A stretch of DNA of 64,000 nucleotides from Pyrocephalus nanus (taxonomy: Eukaryota > Chordata > Aves > Passeriformes > Tyrannidae), in NCBI GenBank assembly GCA_038380795.1, contig CM076280.1, forward strand, positions 9,225,501-9,289,500, written 5' to 3'. The notes beneath the pieces were generated by a model. That model did no database searches and was not told the DNA's origin. It was given only the letters and a program-made list of their open reading frames with translations. Positions 47,338-59,957 of the stretch are shown piece by piece; the first letter of the stretch is position 1, and each line of letters opens with the position of its first letter. The translations under genes and the position numbers were made by a program.

Positions 47338-49033
47338 CTCCATCCTCACTTACATTGGTTTAAAAAGCAGCAGAGGCAGAAACTCTGGATTCAGGCAGCT
47401 CACCCTCCTGCTACAGAGAGCTTGGTGACCCTGTGAGGTGTTTCTTACATTCTCTCCCTGTTTTCACCCTCAGGACCCCAGGTTTGGCACGTCCAAAGCT
47501 GCAGAGGGGGTTTCAGTGTCTCACCCAGGAGGACTTTCCTGATCGTGCAAAAAGCACAGTGCTCTTCAAATCCCCAGGAAATGCTCCAAGGACTTCCAGA
47601 GCACAGTGCTCTCCTCCCTTGGCTGCTGCCAACCCAGAGCAAAGCCTGGCCCCCACCCACCCACACCCCCCAGTGCCGGTGCCCTCCCTGCAGGGCACGT
47701 GTCAAAAAGCCTCCTTAATTTTCCTGACATGCTTTTCCTCCTCCCAGGGCTAAATTAACACCAAATGAGACCCAGATTCCTCTGTAATTAAGGGCCTCTC
47801 TTCCACATCAGTCTTTTACTGAAGATCCTCCTATCTCAGAGGAACTTGCCCGGTGCTTCTGCTTCTCCTCCAAGCCCTATATCCGAAGATTCCTCCTTAT
47901 CTTTACATCTCCTTGTCCAGTTCCCCTGGCATCCAGCTTCATCTTCTCCCTGCTGTCAACTGGGATGGGACCACAGAGGGATTTCTCCCACCACTTCCCC
48001 TGTTCCTTGAACCGAGGACGGAGCACATGTTTCTCATGAATGAGAAAGCAGTTTGAAGCCATGTAAATAAAAACAGCAACACCAACCAAATCTAACAGGA
48101 CAACTCGTGCTCAGGAATAGTCAGAAATTCTTATTTTTCCTTTTCCCATGCAAGCTTTATTTCTTCCCATTCTTTCCATCTTCCCTGCTTTCCAGCTACC
48201 AAAGCTTGAGGAATCTCAAGAAGCTCATTTGCAAGTGTTCTTCCGTATCCCTGCGATTTTGCAGGTTGTTGTAGGATTAGGGTTTGTCTCCTCCACTTAA
48301 GCTCCAGCATATGTGTTCCTGGCTCCCAAGGAGGCACCACTGGACAGTCCATGCCAAAAACTGAGCCAGAAACTTGACCTTCTCGTGAACTTCAGGGCTA
48401 TTTTCTGTTCTGCTCCCAGCTCCGTGCAAAGTGCAGGACTGTCTGGCCAGTGGATTCTGGCCCTTTTGCATGGAAAATGAGCTGTGTCAGCCTGCATGGC
48501 TGGCTGACTCGCCAGCTGTGTCCCTGACAGCACTTCACAGCCTCCTCCTGCTCCTCCCTTGTCCAACAAGTTGCCTTTGATCAGATTCTCTTCTCACATG
48601 GGGCTACAACAAGGGGATCACCCCTGGGGGCCTGGGAGCAGCTGGATGACCCCCAGCTTCCCCACTTCAGCAACCAGCTCTCTCCTCAACTCAAGAGATT
48701 TTTGTGGGACTTTGCCCTTCTTCTTCCTCTTTCCAGAACTGCTCAATGTTTTGGTGACATTTTTCCCTGTTTCCCCCACCTTCCCCTCCCAGCAGCTGGT
48801 GCTGGATAGCTGGCCAAGGTCCAGCTTGGGCTGGAGATCAACCCAGCAGAACTCCCAACTCAAACCAGGGTTATCTACCCTAGCCTAAAGCAGTTTATGC
48901 TGATATTAATAGCAAGGCACCAAGTTGCAATACTAAGCATTAAGCTGCAATTAAATTTTACAGCAACCTCTGTGTGGTTCCTGGGATCACCAGCATCCTC
49001 AGGGGCTCCCAAACCTCACCTGGCCAACCCCAC

Positions 49034-49074
49034 CATGCAGTCCTTTCCTCCCTATCTATAAAATCAGGGACAAC
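49034..49074 (+). mobile_element. weak MIR-like remnant
   Basis: The words 'tcctttcctccctatctata' and 'aaatcagggac' resemble the MIR segment TTTCCTCATCTGTAAAATGGGGA. The match is short and unsupported by neighbouring MIR words. Confidence 0.22.
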
Positions 49075-49184
49075 CTCAGTATTCCCAGATTACTTCCCCG
49101 TTTCTTCTGCACTCACTGCATCAAAGGGAGATCTCTGCTTAAGTGGCTCTTCCAGTAACCCCATTAACGAGCCTTTTAATTATC

Positions 49185-49203
49185 TTTTTTTTTTTTTTTT
49201 TTT
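49185..49203. repeat. T19 run
   Basis: Nineteen T following 'ttttaattatc'. Confidence 0.95.
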
Positions 49204-49879
49204 GCTAAGTAATTGCTACAGCATGAGATCCACTTGGGAGATGCAAATGAACTGGAAGCAGGATGCAGGAAGGCAGTGGAGGAGCTGAAAGCTGCTGTTA
49301 ATACCTTCTGACAGGCTGTGTGAGGAGGAGCAGCACCAGCCCCGGACAGGCAGGTACCTGCCTGGGATTTGTGAGCTTCCCTTCTCCACCACACACCTGC
49401 CAGGGGCTCCTGGGCAGATGCCACCTGCCAGCCACCTCACTGACCTGGAAAGATGTCACACAAGGTCTGAATTGCAAGAAAAGGATGCATTTTACCTGCA
49501 CGAGCCCAGGCAGGAGCAAAGTGTGATTTCTCCCAGAGTGGCTGTTCTGCTGCCAAACCAGGGAAGCAGCAGCCCATCCCTTCTGGGAAATGGCTGAATG
49601 AAACTCAGCCAAAGCTGCTTTCAGTGTGAAAAAGGTGCCCAAAGGGGCTGTGCTGGGGAAGGACAGTCCTTGTGTAGAACAGGAGGGAGATGTTCGACTT
49701 CAGGCAGCAGATGCTTGGAGAAGACAATCAGATCAGCAAGATGAGCCTGTTATCAAATGAGCATCAAGCTCTTGGCACACGGTACTGGACTCTGGGGAAG
49801 GCTCAGAAGAGATTTTGCCCACTGGCCACATCCTTCAGCATCCAAAAAACAAAACACACCTTCAACAAAAGAGGATTTA

Positions 49880-50106
49880 GGTGAGATATTGGGAAGAAAT
49901 TCTTCCCTGTGAGGGTGGGGAGGCCCTGGCACAGGTTGCCCAGAGAAGCTGTGGCTGCCCCTGGATCCCTAGAAGTGTCCAAGACCAGGTTGGACAGGGC
50001 TTGGAGCAACCTGGAGACTGGAAGGTGTCCCTGCCGTAGTAGAGGGGTTAGAACAAGATGATCTGTAAGGTCCCTTTCAACCCAAACCATTCTGTGACTC
50101 TATGAA
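49880..50106 (+). mobile_element. CR1 LINE 3' end with tail
   Basis: Forward CR1 from 'gtgagatattgggaagaaat' to 'aaggtccctttcaaccca', ending in two tail units 'cattctgtgactctatga'. It is closely related to the copy at 47106, about 2.8 kb upstream in the same orientation. Confidence 0.95.
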
Positions 50107-51429
50107 AAGGGACAGCATGAAAAGCCTGATAGATTTAATTCTGCCCAGGCTGGCTCCCTTCATTGGTTTGGGTGTTTCCTGTGCATCACTGTGCCACTGC
50201 AGCTCTGCCCTTGCTTCTTTTGGGGGCCCAGCCCTGCTCCCCCCATGTGTGTGCTCCTGGAATGGCCATGTGTGAAGTCCATCAGGGAGATGCAGCCATC
50301 CTTGATCCAGAGAAGCCGGGGTCAGGGACAGGCAGGGCATGAGCTCACCGGGTTGAGCAGCCTGGCATTGCCACAGCACCTAAAATTCGCAAGGAAAAGC
50401 AGAAAGAAGGGTCTGAAACCCCACTGGGAGCCAGGGCTGGAAGTGCTGCCTCAGCTAAAGATCTCTTTGGGAAATTTCCAGCTTAGCTGAGTTCTGCTGG
50501 TGCACAATGAATGGGGTTTTGTAGCAGAGTTGTTCAAGGACACCTTTCCCCCAGCACCACGAGCGCTGTTCCCTCTGTCAATACAGTGGGTTCCACACGA
50601 ATCCACATCTCACCTCTCTCCTGGAGGCAGCACCCACGTGGCCATCAGCTCTGCTGCTGTTGCTGCCTTTTATCCTCTGCATCCCTGAGCAGAGCTCACA
50701 AGTGATGCTTTGTGCCGGGGCTGGAAAAAAATGAAAGCCGTGTGCCCCAACACACAAAAGGAAAAAGCCCCATCTCACCTCTTGTGTTTTTCCTGGAAGT
50801 GTCAGTGCCTTTAATGCATCAAAATGATTAGAATCACTTCTCCCCTTTTGTTTGCCTTGGCCCTTGCAGCTCACGCTGAACAGGCCAACACAAACCCCAG
50901 TGTGCTGCAGGAATTTTGGGCACAGCCTATTCCGTACCTTTGGGCTCAGGGTGGGGAGTGACTCCCAAAAACCAATTCCCTGGCTCTGCTTTGTGGGTCT
51001 GAGCAGCTCTGGGTGTAGTTGGCCAGTGCCCTGAGGAACCAAGATCCTGCTGGTCGGTGCCCTGCTCCATCTAAAGGTTTGACTCCAGGTGGAATATTTT
51101 TTTCCCGGGGACCCACCTCTAAGAAAACCCTCTGGCACCAGGGAGGAGAAAATTGGGAGTGGAGTTTGTATGTGTGGGATATTTTGACTGGGAGCTGCCA
51201 AGACTGAGGAGCACGTGCCTGACTCAGAGCAGCCAGGGATGTGCAGGAGAGTGATGGGATGGACCAGGAACCAGCAGGCAGCAAACACAGCTCCTGTTCC
51301 CCTTCCCCTCGCACAGAGGCTCCTGCTCTCTTTATTTTGACTTTCTTTACCTCCATGGGCAGATCAGAAGAGAGCTTGGGGTATGGAGAGCTAGGCATTC
51401 CCTCAGGTATAGAGGTAGGTATAGACCCC

Positions 51430-51720
51430 TTTCAGATTTGCTATGTTTCACCAGGTGTATTTTCAATAATTAGCTAATATTTTTAAGAAATATATAAAAC
51501 CTATGCTACATAATTAGTCCTTCAGTTATTGTAAGACATTTATAAAGCAGATGTCTGAAGCAAGGCAATATATAAGGAGCTCTTTTTAAACTCTAATGCA
51601 TGTAGTCATAATGAGAATTATTAGCTATCATCAAAGATACACTAATGAGATAAAGAAACCCCATCACTAGTAACTTTAAAACCAGACATACTTCAGGAAT
51701 AAAGACAAATAGGGAAATTT
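51430..51720. promoter_or_regulatory. Homeodomain-word cluster
   Basis: Contains TAATTAGCTAAT (51467-51478), whose inner ATTAGCTAAT is a 10-bp palindrome. TAATTAG (51511-51517), a third 'ttattagc' near 51619 and a TCF/LEF-type ATCAAAG (51630-51636) follow. AT content is about 70% by eye, above the surrounding DNA. Confidence 0.25.
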
Positions 51721-54700
51721 CCCCTTGTTACAGTTTGAGATTTCACAAGACAAATGTGTTTAAGTGTCTCTGCATCTTTGAGGATATTTATAGACAAATT
51801 GATGGATTTCTTGGGAAGTTTTGGAAACCAGTCTTTCCCCTGATTCCTGGTGATTATATTCCCTTGAAAAGCTCAAATTGGAAAAGCACCTTGCTGCTGC
51901 TGCTGCCACTGCAGAGGTTTGCTGATGGGTTTTTGCAGAATTACATTCACTGGGAGATTTATTTGTACAGAGATACCAACACTGCCTTTCTTCCAGTGAG
52001 GAAATAATTGTCCAAATTCTTGGTGAGAAGAGCCACGTGGTTTTCAAATGATTTTTGTCTGAGAATGCAATCAGCTGAGGTCAGCCCTGCTCTCAGAGAC
52101 CTGAGCAAAGCTCTTAAATATTACTCAGGGAGTTATTTTCGTATCAAGGGAAGAAACTGGCCCTTGCTGTGTGCCCCTTCCTAATGATCTTCACAGCACT
52201 CGGTCCATCTTAGCTCTTCCCCCTCACTGCCCCACACTGAAAACACACACACAGAAAATAAAAGCTGAAAATAGGCCATCCTCTCCTTACAGTGAGTATA
52301 ATTAAGCTTTGGAAGAGATTCCCCAGGGATATAATGCATCCACAACTGCTTGCAGAATTTAAATCAAGTTGGGTGGAGATGCTTTGCTCAGAGCAGCTGC
52401 GAGCTGCAGGCAAGTTCCCTGGGACCCACCACTGCCTTTTGGGGTCTCCAGACCAGCTCTTACTGGGGTTTTGGCAGCTCTTTGGACACCAACAGACTCA
52501 ACTGCTCCCAGTTCAGCTTCCTGTGCAACAGCTTTTGTTATAGGGCCAATTCAGGGAAACTCCACTGGTTACCAAGCCCACTGGCTGTTTTGCCTGGTGT
52601 GTTTAATGGCATCTGTGTGGGACTGGGAATAACCTGGAGGCAGCCCAGGCTGCTCCATGGGTGTCTCACACCACAGCTGGGTCCTTCTGTTCAATGGAAC
52701 AACCCCAAACCCCCTGGGATTCCACCCAAACTGACAGAGAGCCCTGGCCCAGCTGTAGAAATGAGTGTAAGGAACAGCCCTGCCTCCCAAATCAGGTGTA
52801 AACCTCCATGCTGAGAAGATCTGTTGGGATGAAGGGGAAAAGCATCTCCTCTGGAAGCTCCCACTGCCCTGGCCGTGCAGGGACCTCTCCTGCTTTGCCA
52901 CAGTGGGCATTGCTGTGGATTTTTTTAAGCCTTTGATGTAAGTATATATATTTCAAATCCCCCTCTTATTGCAGAAGGAGGAAACTCCCAGTGATATTCC
53001 CAGCTTCCAAGTCCAGGGACATCAGCCCTCAGACTTCCCGAGCCCATGGATGCCACACAACTCCACAGGTTTCAATATTGTCGCCAGGTGAGCTTTGGCC
53101 ACATCAGTTTTGCTTTCTTACTCTGTTTCTAAGCTGGTGCTCGAGCTTTTTGGCTCACAGATAGATTTTCCCTTCCAAGATTTCAGTGTTGGAGGACTGT
53201 TTCCCTAATCCCCAATGGTTTAAGATTATCTCTGGCCAACTACTAATCAAAATCAGAATCTAGCACTGTTTGCTTTTGCTGTTGCACTTGAGCACATAAA
53301 AAAAGAAATCTTTTCCCTCTGAAGAAACACAGTTGGTAGTTTTTTTCATGTGTCCCTGATTCCTTTAGCACCAGCTCCTCAGACACAGAACAGCCACGTT
53401 TCTCATTCCATACTCAATATCATACCAAGATGCCACAAGGACCAAGGGGGATTTTAAAAACAGTGGTAAAACAAGCAAACACCAATTCAGGAAGGGCTTT
53501 AAAAAAGCTAGAAAACAACAAAGAAACTCTCTTATATTTCTTCCTTCCACAGTGTCTCCTTCGGGTGCAGAAGAATGAATTGCCCTATAAAACCCTGGCA
53601 TATTGATAGTCAATTAGCTCCTGCTCTGACATGGCTTATAGAGCAGAAGATGGATTTTTACAGCACCTCCCACATGCCAAGTCTCCAAAAGCCTTCCCAG
53701 AGAAGTGAAATAGATGCCACTAAGTTTTTAGGGTCAGGGGCTGGAATGGCCCCTTTGCTTCACTACATTCAATACATTGCAGAGGAGGAATCCCACAGGA
53801 TCCAAGGAACAAGGAATCCACAGTAAGGAGAGTCTTGCTTCTCCACTAACCTGGGAGCAAATTCCAGCTTGGCCACGCAGAGGGTTTGTGCCTGGGGTAG
53901 GGATTTCTCCTATTTCCCACCCCGTTTTGTCATTAAATCAATTCTGAACATCACCAAGCTCTTGTGGATGGCAGACTGGCACCCAGGGACCTGGAACTTG
54001 GGTACTTGCCCTAAATAATTGATTTTTCAGTGCAAAAAATGCCAAGAGGTGCTCTCTGGACACTGCACTTTGGAAAATGTTAAAATGCAATCCAGACTGC
54101 TAAAGGAAACCAGCATCCTTCTTCCCGTGCCAGCATCTCCCTGGGACTGCTCGGCCCAGGGAAAGAGTCAATGATCCCACTTTGGACTCCCACAATCCCA
54201 AAACCTCTATCAGCAATTCCCGCTCTGACTGACCCTGTAAGAGGTTCAGCTGCATCCAAACTTTCCATGCAGACCCACTGCAGACCCTGTGCAGGGAATT
54301 TGTTTTTTTCCAATCCCACAATCTTCTGATGGGGCTTTCACCAGCTCGAGCTGCTTCTCTATTTACATCTCTCCAGGCTGAAAGGAAAACACACTTCCCA
54401 CAGCAACCCAAACCAGGGGAAACTCGTGCTGCTTTGTCATATCTAATTTCAGGCAGCTCCTTCCCTTAAGCTGGTTATGAACAAGCGAGGATAATGCAGC
54501 ACATAACTCGTTTCCAAGATGAGCCTCCCATGCTGAGCCCTGATCCACTGCTGACTGAGGCACTCGGCTCAAGAGATGACAAGCACGGTGCCAGCTCTGG
54601 CTGGCAGACAGCACGGAGCTAAAGCCACAAAACAGGGTGGGATTTGCATTTGTCCCACTCATCCTGAGGGCTGTCACAGGGGAGGACGGTGCTCCGAGCT

Positions 54701-55740
54701 GGCACTTGATGCGTGCCGAGGGATCCCGCGTTGTCACCGCTGTCGTCCCCCGAGCTGTGGGTTACACAGAGGAGGAGAGCTGCCAAGTTGCTCCCTAAGC
54801 CAGTAGGTATTCCTGGAGACAAAACCCAAGCCAGGTCCCAAAGCTGGTTTTTTGAGCTTTACTTGGGTTTTATCTCCTGGAGAATTGGACGCCCCTCTCC
54901 CTCCATCAGCTGGCAAAACTGCAGCTCAGACCAGGCCTTGTTTCAAACTGAGGACCTGATTTAGAGCTCAGAAAGGCCAGAGGACCAGCTCTCACTGCCA
55001 CCAGTGCTTTCTGGATCAGGCCCTGAGGATGCTGCTCACTCATGTCCCTGGAGCCCGTGGCAGGAGTGTCAGTGCTCAGAGCCTCCCAGCCCTCAGCTCA
55101 GCCTTCCTTGGAAGTCAAGATGTGCTTGGACCTTCTGCTGGGGAAGTTTTACCAAGGTTTTACCCAGCTGAAAACGGAAAGTTCGCATAAAATTTTCATA
55201 TAATAACCATGAAGGGCTCAATTTGTAAATGCATTGTCTGCTGGAATAGTTCTGTCTCCTCTATTTACCAGCCAGCAATTATCCTCACTTGAGTTACTTC
55301 TTATTTAGCTGCTCCCAAATTGAAATGAACAGGAATGGCATTTCCTTGCTGAAGTATAAAATGGAAATCTTGTCTTCACTGAGAAAGCACCAGACGAGCC
55401 CCAGCTCTGGCTGCATCCCCCACTTGCAGCAGTGCCGTGACCTGGGCACAGGCTTCAGAGGAGGGGATGTTTTTAGGGACTGTGATTATCTTTTGTGCCC
55501 CACCAGAGACACAAAAACCCTGCTGGGCTAAACAAGCCGAGCTGCTCTAGTGAGGGCAGCTCTTCATCTGCAGGTGATCCATCTGTTCATCTCCTTTACT
55601 GAGGGACATCTGAAGATCCCTCGTGGAACCCACGGTCAGAGGGAGCTGCCAGACCAAAATCAGATGGGAGGTTACACAAATGAGATAAGGAGTGGGAGAA
55701 AAGAGCCTTTGGCTCATTTGCAGCCAAACAGCCCAGGCAT

Positions 55741-55840
55741 GGAGCAATTAAAGAGCTTGACAAAGGTCATGTAAAGAACATGTGGCAGAGCTGAGACGAA
55801 ATCCAGACCCAAGCCTTTAACCACAAGGCTTCTCTCTCCT
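55741..55840 (-). mobile_element. MIR-like ancient tRNA-derived SINE fossil
   Basis: On the minus strand the order of words matches the MIR consensus as I remember it: 'cttgtggttaaaggcttggg' (tRNA-derived head), 'tctcagctctgccacatg', then 'atgacctttgtcaagctctt' (MIR has TGTGACCTTGGGCAAGTTACTT). Spacing between these words is about right. MIR activity predates the bird-mammal split, so an intact-looking trace in a bird is unusual. A related amniote SINE with the same core is an alternative. Confidence 0.6.
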
Positions 55841-58675
55841 GTGTGCTGCTACAGCACAGATCATAACTGATCCTGAGCTTTGTCCCATTCCCAAATAAAT
55901 GCATAAAAGCTGAGGAAAGATTTCACACCCCAGAACTGGAGATGACACCTGTGTGCCCCTGAAATCCTCATGCTGGTCTCCTCTTCCGGGGTGACTTCTG
56001 ATGTCCTGATGTACAACCTGGAGGGCTGAGCTCCAGCAGGAAAGAGCCAGACACGTCTCCAATGGGATCTCTTGGGCCAGATGGGAGCTGGAGGGACATG
56101 GAGGGTCCCAGGGATATGGATCACCCCAATGTTTTCTGTGGCTGCAGCAGAGCCAGGGGTGCAGCCCGAGGTTCCAGGGAGGCCCTGAACCCTTCTCCGA
56201 GGACATGCTCCACCTTCACATCTCACCTACGTCAGAATTACCTCATGTTCATAACTCCAGGAATTTCCAGCTGGTGCAGCCAAGCCTTTAGCTGCTAAAT
56301 TAAAGTTTCTACCTCTCCCCAGAGAGTTATTTCACCTCCATTCTTTTTTATTAATAAATTAATACTAAAGTATTGTGCTGGAGAGACACGGTGGATTCGG
56401 CTCCAGGCGTGGCAGAGCAAAACAAGTACAAACATCAGCTTGTTTATGAGCACATCTGTCTGCAGGGTTTGGGTACCAGAAATCAAATCCTCCATTTAGC
56501 CCTTGCCAGAGCAGCTGGAAGGTGTGATGGGTGTTTTTACAGGAAAGAATCCTCCTTCTTTCTGCCCAAAGCATGGCACAGCTTATCCAGCCTGGCAGCC
56601 AAGCTCTGCTCCCGTGGTCTGTCCGTGGCACCCTCTCCCTGTATATGCTGGTGGGTGCTCCCTTCATCTCCTAAAACTCGGATTTCTTCAGTGCAGGCAC
56701 AGAAAACAGTTAAATCCTGATGGATCCGGAGCAGCAAAGCTCTGGGGTTCCTCACCACTCATCAGCAAGGTTTGTTTAGTGACAATGACCTGCTTTGTCC
56801 CTCTGCTCTGCCCTATGTCAGGTTTCCAGAAGTAAAACCAGTCCATGCCCTCCGTGACTGGCAAAGCCAGTAAGAAGAAAGCAAGGCTGGGAGTCAGCTA
56901 TTTTCCTAGTTTGGAAACCAAGGTCTCATCCCTTTTCTCTGTGAGTGGAGACTTAGAGTTACTTTTTACCCTTTTATTTTTTTTTAGTCAGCAATAACCA
57001 AATTCAAGGACTGTTCCTGCAAGGTTGCTGCAGGTTTTGACTTAAACAATTGTATTTGCTGCTAAATCAAAATATTTTCTCTCTTATCTCATTTCTAGCC
57101 CTGGAGGGAGCAGCAGGCAGCTGAAACACGACGGTGGAGGCAGGAAATTTTAGATGCAGCCACTGACCAGCAGGTCTGGGCTTTGATTAGGCACCCATGG
57201 CAACCCCTGACGAGTACAAATGGGTTGGTTGGAGATTAAGAGAATTCCTGAACATATGGAGCCTGGGCTCAAACTGGAGCCAGCCCAGAACTGGGATTTC
57301 TTCAGCTGGTTCCCATGCCTGTTTTCCCTGCTCCCACACACAGTTGGGGCTGCAGGAGGGTCCTGCTTCCCACATGGAGGGATGGGGAGCACCTGCCCCG
57401 AACAAACCCAGCACTGAGGTGGTTCAGGTACAGGATTATGTACCTGGGAGAGAGAGGGCAAAATGAGGGAGAGCAGGTGGGCTCTGAGCCAAGTTTCATC
57501 TTTTCCATACTTTCATGGCACTCTATAACTCTGGTTTCCTAATATTAAGCTGGAAAAAACAGCTGGGATTCAAGGCAAGGGAAAACTTCTGCCTCCCAGG
57601 AATAATCCCGGGCCTCAACGGGCAGCTTTGTGCCAAGGGCTGTGTCTGCACCAGAGCAAGCTGGGCTTGGGAGGGTTAATAAATCCCTGGATTCACTGTG
57701 TCAACGAGTTAAACACCACAACACACAGTACACAGGGGTGGCCCCAAACGCAGCAGATCCATGCAGATGTTATCACCCTACACGTGGGCAGATGTCCATG
57801 AGGGCAGGACATATATAAACCTATCTCTGCTGTGATCCCAGCCCTGATGCCAAGGGACATCTCACAGTCGTAAACACAAGCAGAAAACTGCCCACTCTGC
57901 AATCTGCTGGTTCATTACATCCCAGCTATGATTTTATCCATTAACCTGGGACCTGGTTTTGTAATCTCTGCACAAATCTCCAGCTGAACGTTGATTTATG
58001 GTGGTGCCTTTTTCCCCTCAGCCTTTCAGGGCTTTGCAAGAACCATGAGCTGACTACACAGAGGGATTTTTTTTGGCACTGGGATGTGCAGCCATCATTG
58101 GGCTGCAGTGTGGAAGGAGTTTAATGGTGTACAGTGAAATGGCTGAGCACTGGAACATGGAGATGGGAAGGGAAGAGAACGGGAACAGGCACTCCTTGAA
58201 CCTGTAAAGCTGTGACATGGCAGCAGCTGATGTTCCCTGAAATGTCACTCTGTGATGAATTATACATGTGATGTCAGGGAGGAAAAGCTGCCATCAGTTG
58301 GTTGGAAGTAAAACACAATCCTGTGTTCATTCACAGTGCAGTGGGAATTCCTGTCTGCAGAAGGCTCATCCCTGATGTGGAAGTTGGCCGGGAAAGCGGT
58401 GGCTGACACCTCCACTGTCCCTCACAGCACAGCAGGGCCTTGCTGGGGGCAGAACTTTTGATCTCCCAAGCAGGAGAACTGCAGCAGAGCATCTGCTTGC
58501 CTGCTCCAGGACAATCAGGACAAATCCCATGGCATGTTATCCCGTCCTGCTGGCAGAGGTCACGGGGATGCTCTGGCAGCGTGGCCAGAGGGGCTTCTCC
58601 CTCTGTCGGGGGAGAAGGGCAGTAGGACAGGAGGGAAAGATTTACAGGGAGCACCCTGGAATAGCCAGGCTAAAG

Positions 58676-58692
58676 AAAAAAAAAAAAAAAAA
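58676..58692. repeat. A17 run
   Basis: Seventeen A after 'ggctaaag', then 'ggcagcagg'. Confidence 0.95.
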
Positions 58693-59676
58693 GGCAGCAG
58701 GTGGATGAAGTTACACATGATTTGAGCTCAGCTGAGGCACCAGCTGAACCCAGTTCTGTGTGACTGGGGAGGTGGGAGGGGGCTTTATTAGGAGCCCATC
58801 AGGGGCTTTTTTCTTTCTGCTTCCTGAGGAGGTGCTGGGCAGGCTGGGCTGAGCTGGAGGATGGACAGATGGACCCACCAGGTAACAGATTCCTCTGGGT
58901 GCTGCTGAAGGACAGCAGATGTTTTTTTCATGCATCTTTGAGATCCTGGTCCTCAGAAAGAGCTGAATACTCTTAGGGAACTCCTGTGGAAAGTATTTTC
59001 CTCTGTCTGGTGGTGTTTGGGGAACACTGGGACCAGCTCCTCATGGAGAGGATGCAGCAGCTCTGGGGAGGGCTCTCGCCCTGGGAATGAAGGCAAAAGG
59101 AGTATTTTTTTTTTCTTTTAGTGTTTTCATTCCTTGTGCATTGGTCTATAAAAAACCTGTATGCTTTTGATGTGGGCAAGGTTGAATACTGTGGGTAATG
59201 ATGGGATAAAATTCCTCAAGGACCCTGTGGAAACAGCTGGTTAAATGTTAGAGGTTGAATCAGAGCAAATCTGCTAGTGACTGATTCAGAAATTATAGAT
59301 ATATCCCTGCACATGGCTGTAGAGAGAGGGGTGTTAATGGGGGGTGGGAATATTTATTTGTGCATTCCTAGTATGAAAACCAGACTTTAATTCCAGCACC
59401 CTTGTGTGGAAGCAATGTATTTATATAACAGCAGCACCCCAGCAATGGACTGGGATGTCATTTTGCACAGAGGTCAAATATAAAGCAAAAGGTGTTTCCT
59501 TGTCCTGTGATCTTGTAATCCAAAGGGGCTGAGGAACTGCCCAGGACACAGTGGCTTTTGGAGAGTCAAATCCCCAGGCTGGGAAGAGAAGTGTTTTCTT
59601 TTCCTCTGCCTGAGAACAGGGAGGGAAGGTGAAAGGAAGGGCTTTTTTTGATCCCAAATCCTATTCAGGATGCAGT

Positions 59677-59735
59677 CTGACCCTCTGAGTGTCTGCCTTT
59701 CTCTTCTTCCAATCCCCTGTAAAATGAGAATCACA
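59677..59735 (+). mobile_element. weak MIR-like remnant
   Basis: 'gaccctctgagtgtctgcc', a pyrimidine-rich gap, then 'cccctgtaaaatgagaatca' resembles MIR from AACCTCTCTGTGCCTC to CTGTAAAATGGGGAT. It sits directly upstream of the T33 tract. Confidence 0.25.
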
Positions 59736-59772
59736 GATTTTTGCTTTTCTCACTGGAATAATGTTTCCTTTT

Positions 59773-59774
<2 letters not shown>

Positions 59775-59808
<34 letters not shown>

Positions 59809-59957
59809 TTTGTTTTTGTTTTGGGGTTTTTTTCTTGTTTTTGGGTTTTTTGTTTGTTTGAGTTTTTTGTTTGGTGGGGTTTTTTTTCTTGTTGTTTGGG
59901 GTTTTTTGTTGGGTTTTTTTGTGTTGTGGGTTTGTTTTTTTGTTTTTTTTTTTTTTT
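59775..59957. repeat. T33 run leading into T/G-rich low-complexity tract
   Basis: Thirty-three consecutive T (59775-59807) are followed by about 150 bp of almost only T and G, with GGGG or GGG clusters such as 'gttttggggttttttt'. A near-complementary A/C-rich tract lies at 63322-63513. Phe-, Gly- or Lys-rich open frames here have no coding meaning. Confidence 0.95.

Larger units (their letters stand above)
44093..51429. other. Anonymous sequence between CR1 copies
   Basis: Besides two CR1 ends, weak MIR-like traces and simple repeats, nothing is recognised. The 236-codon minus frame (50578-51288) has no recognisable domain. Confidence 0.5.
51721..59676. other. Anonymous sequence
   Basis: Nearly 8 kb with no CR1. 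It contains the MIR-like fossil at 55741, an A17 run and an isolated octamer ATTTGCAT (54642-54649). A T-rich acceptor-like tract (59104-59121) has no exon after it. Confidence 0.5.

Noticed and set aside
50578..51288. 236-codon minus frame
   Set aside because: Composition is unremarkable with no recognised motif. It could be chance, and I had no further evidence to raise it.
59820..59935. Telomere-like GGGGTTTT repeats
   Set aside because: The vertebrate telomere unit TTAGGG is absent, and the G clusters are irregularly spaced.
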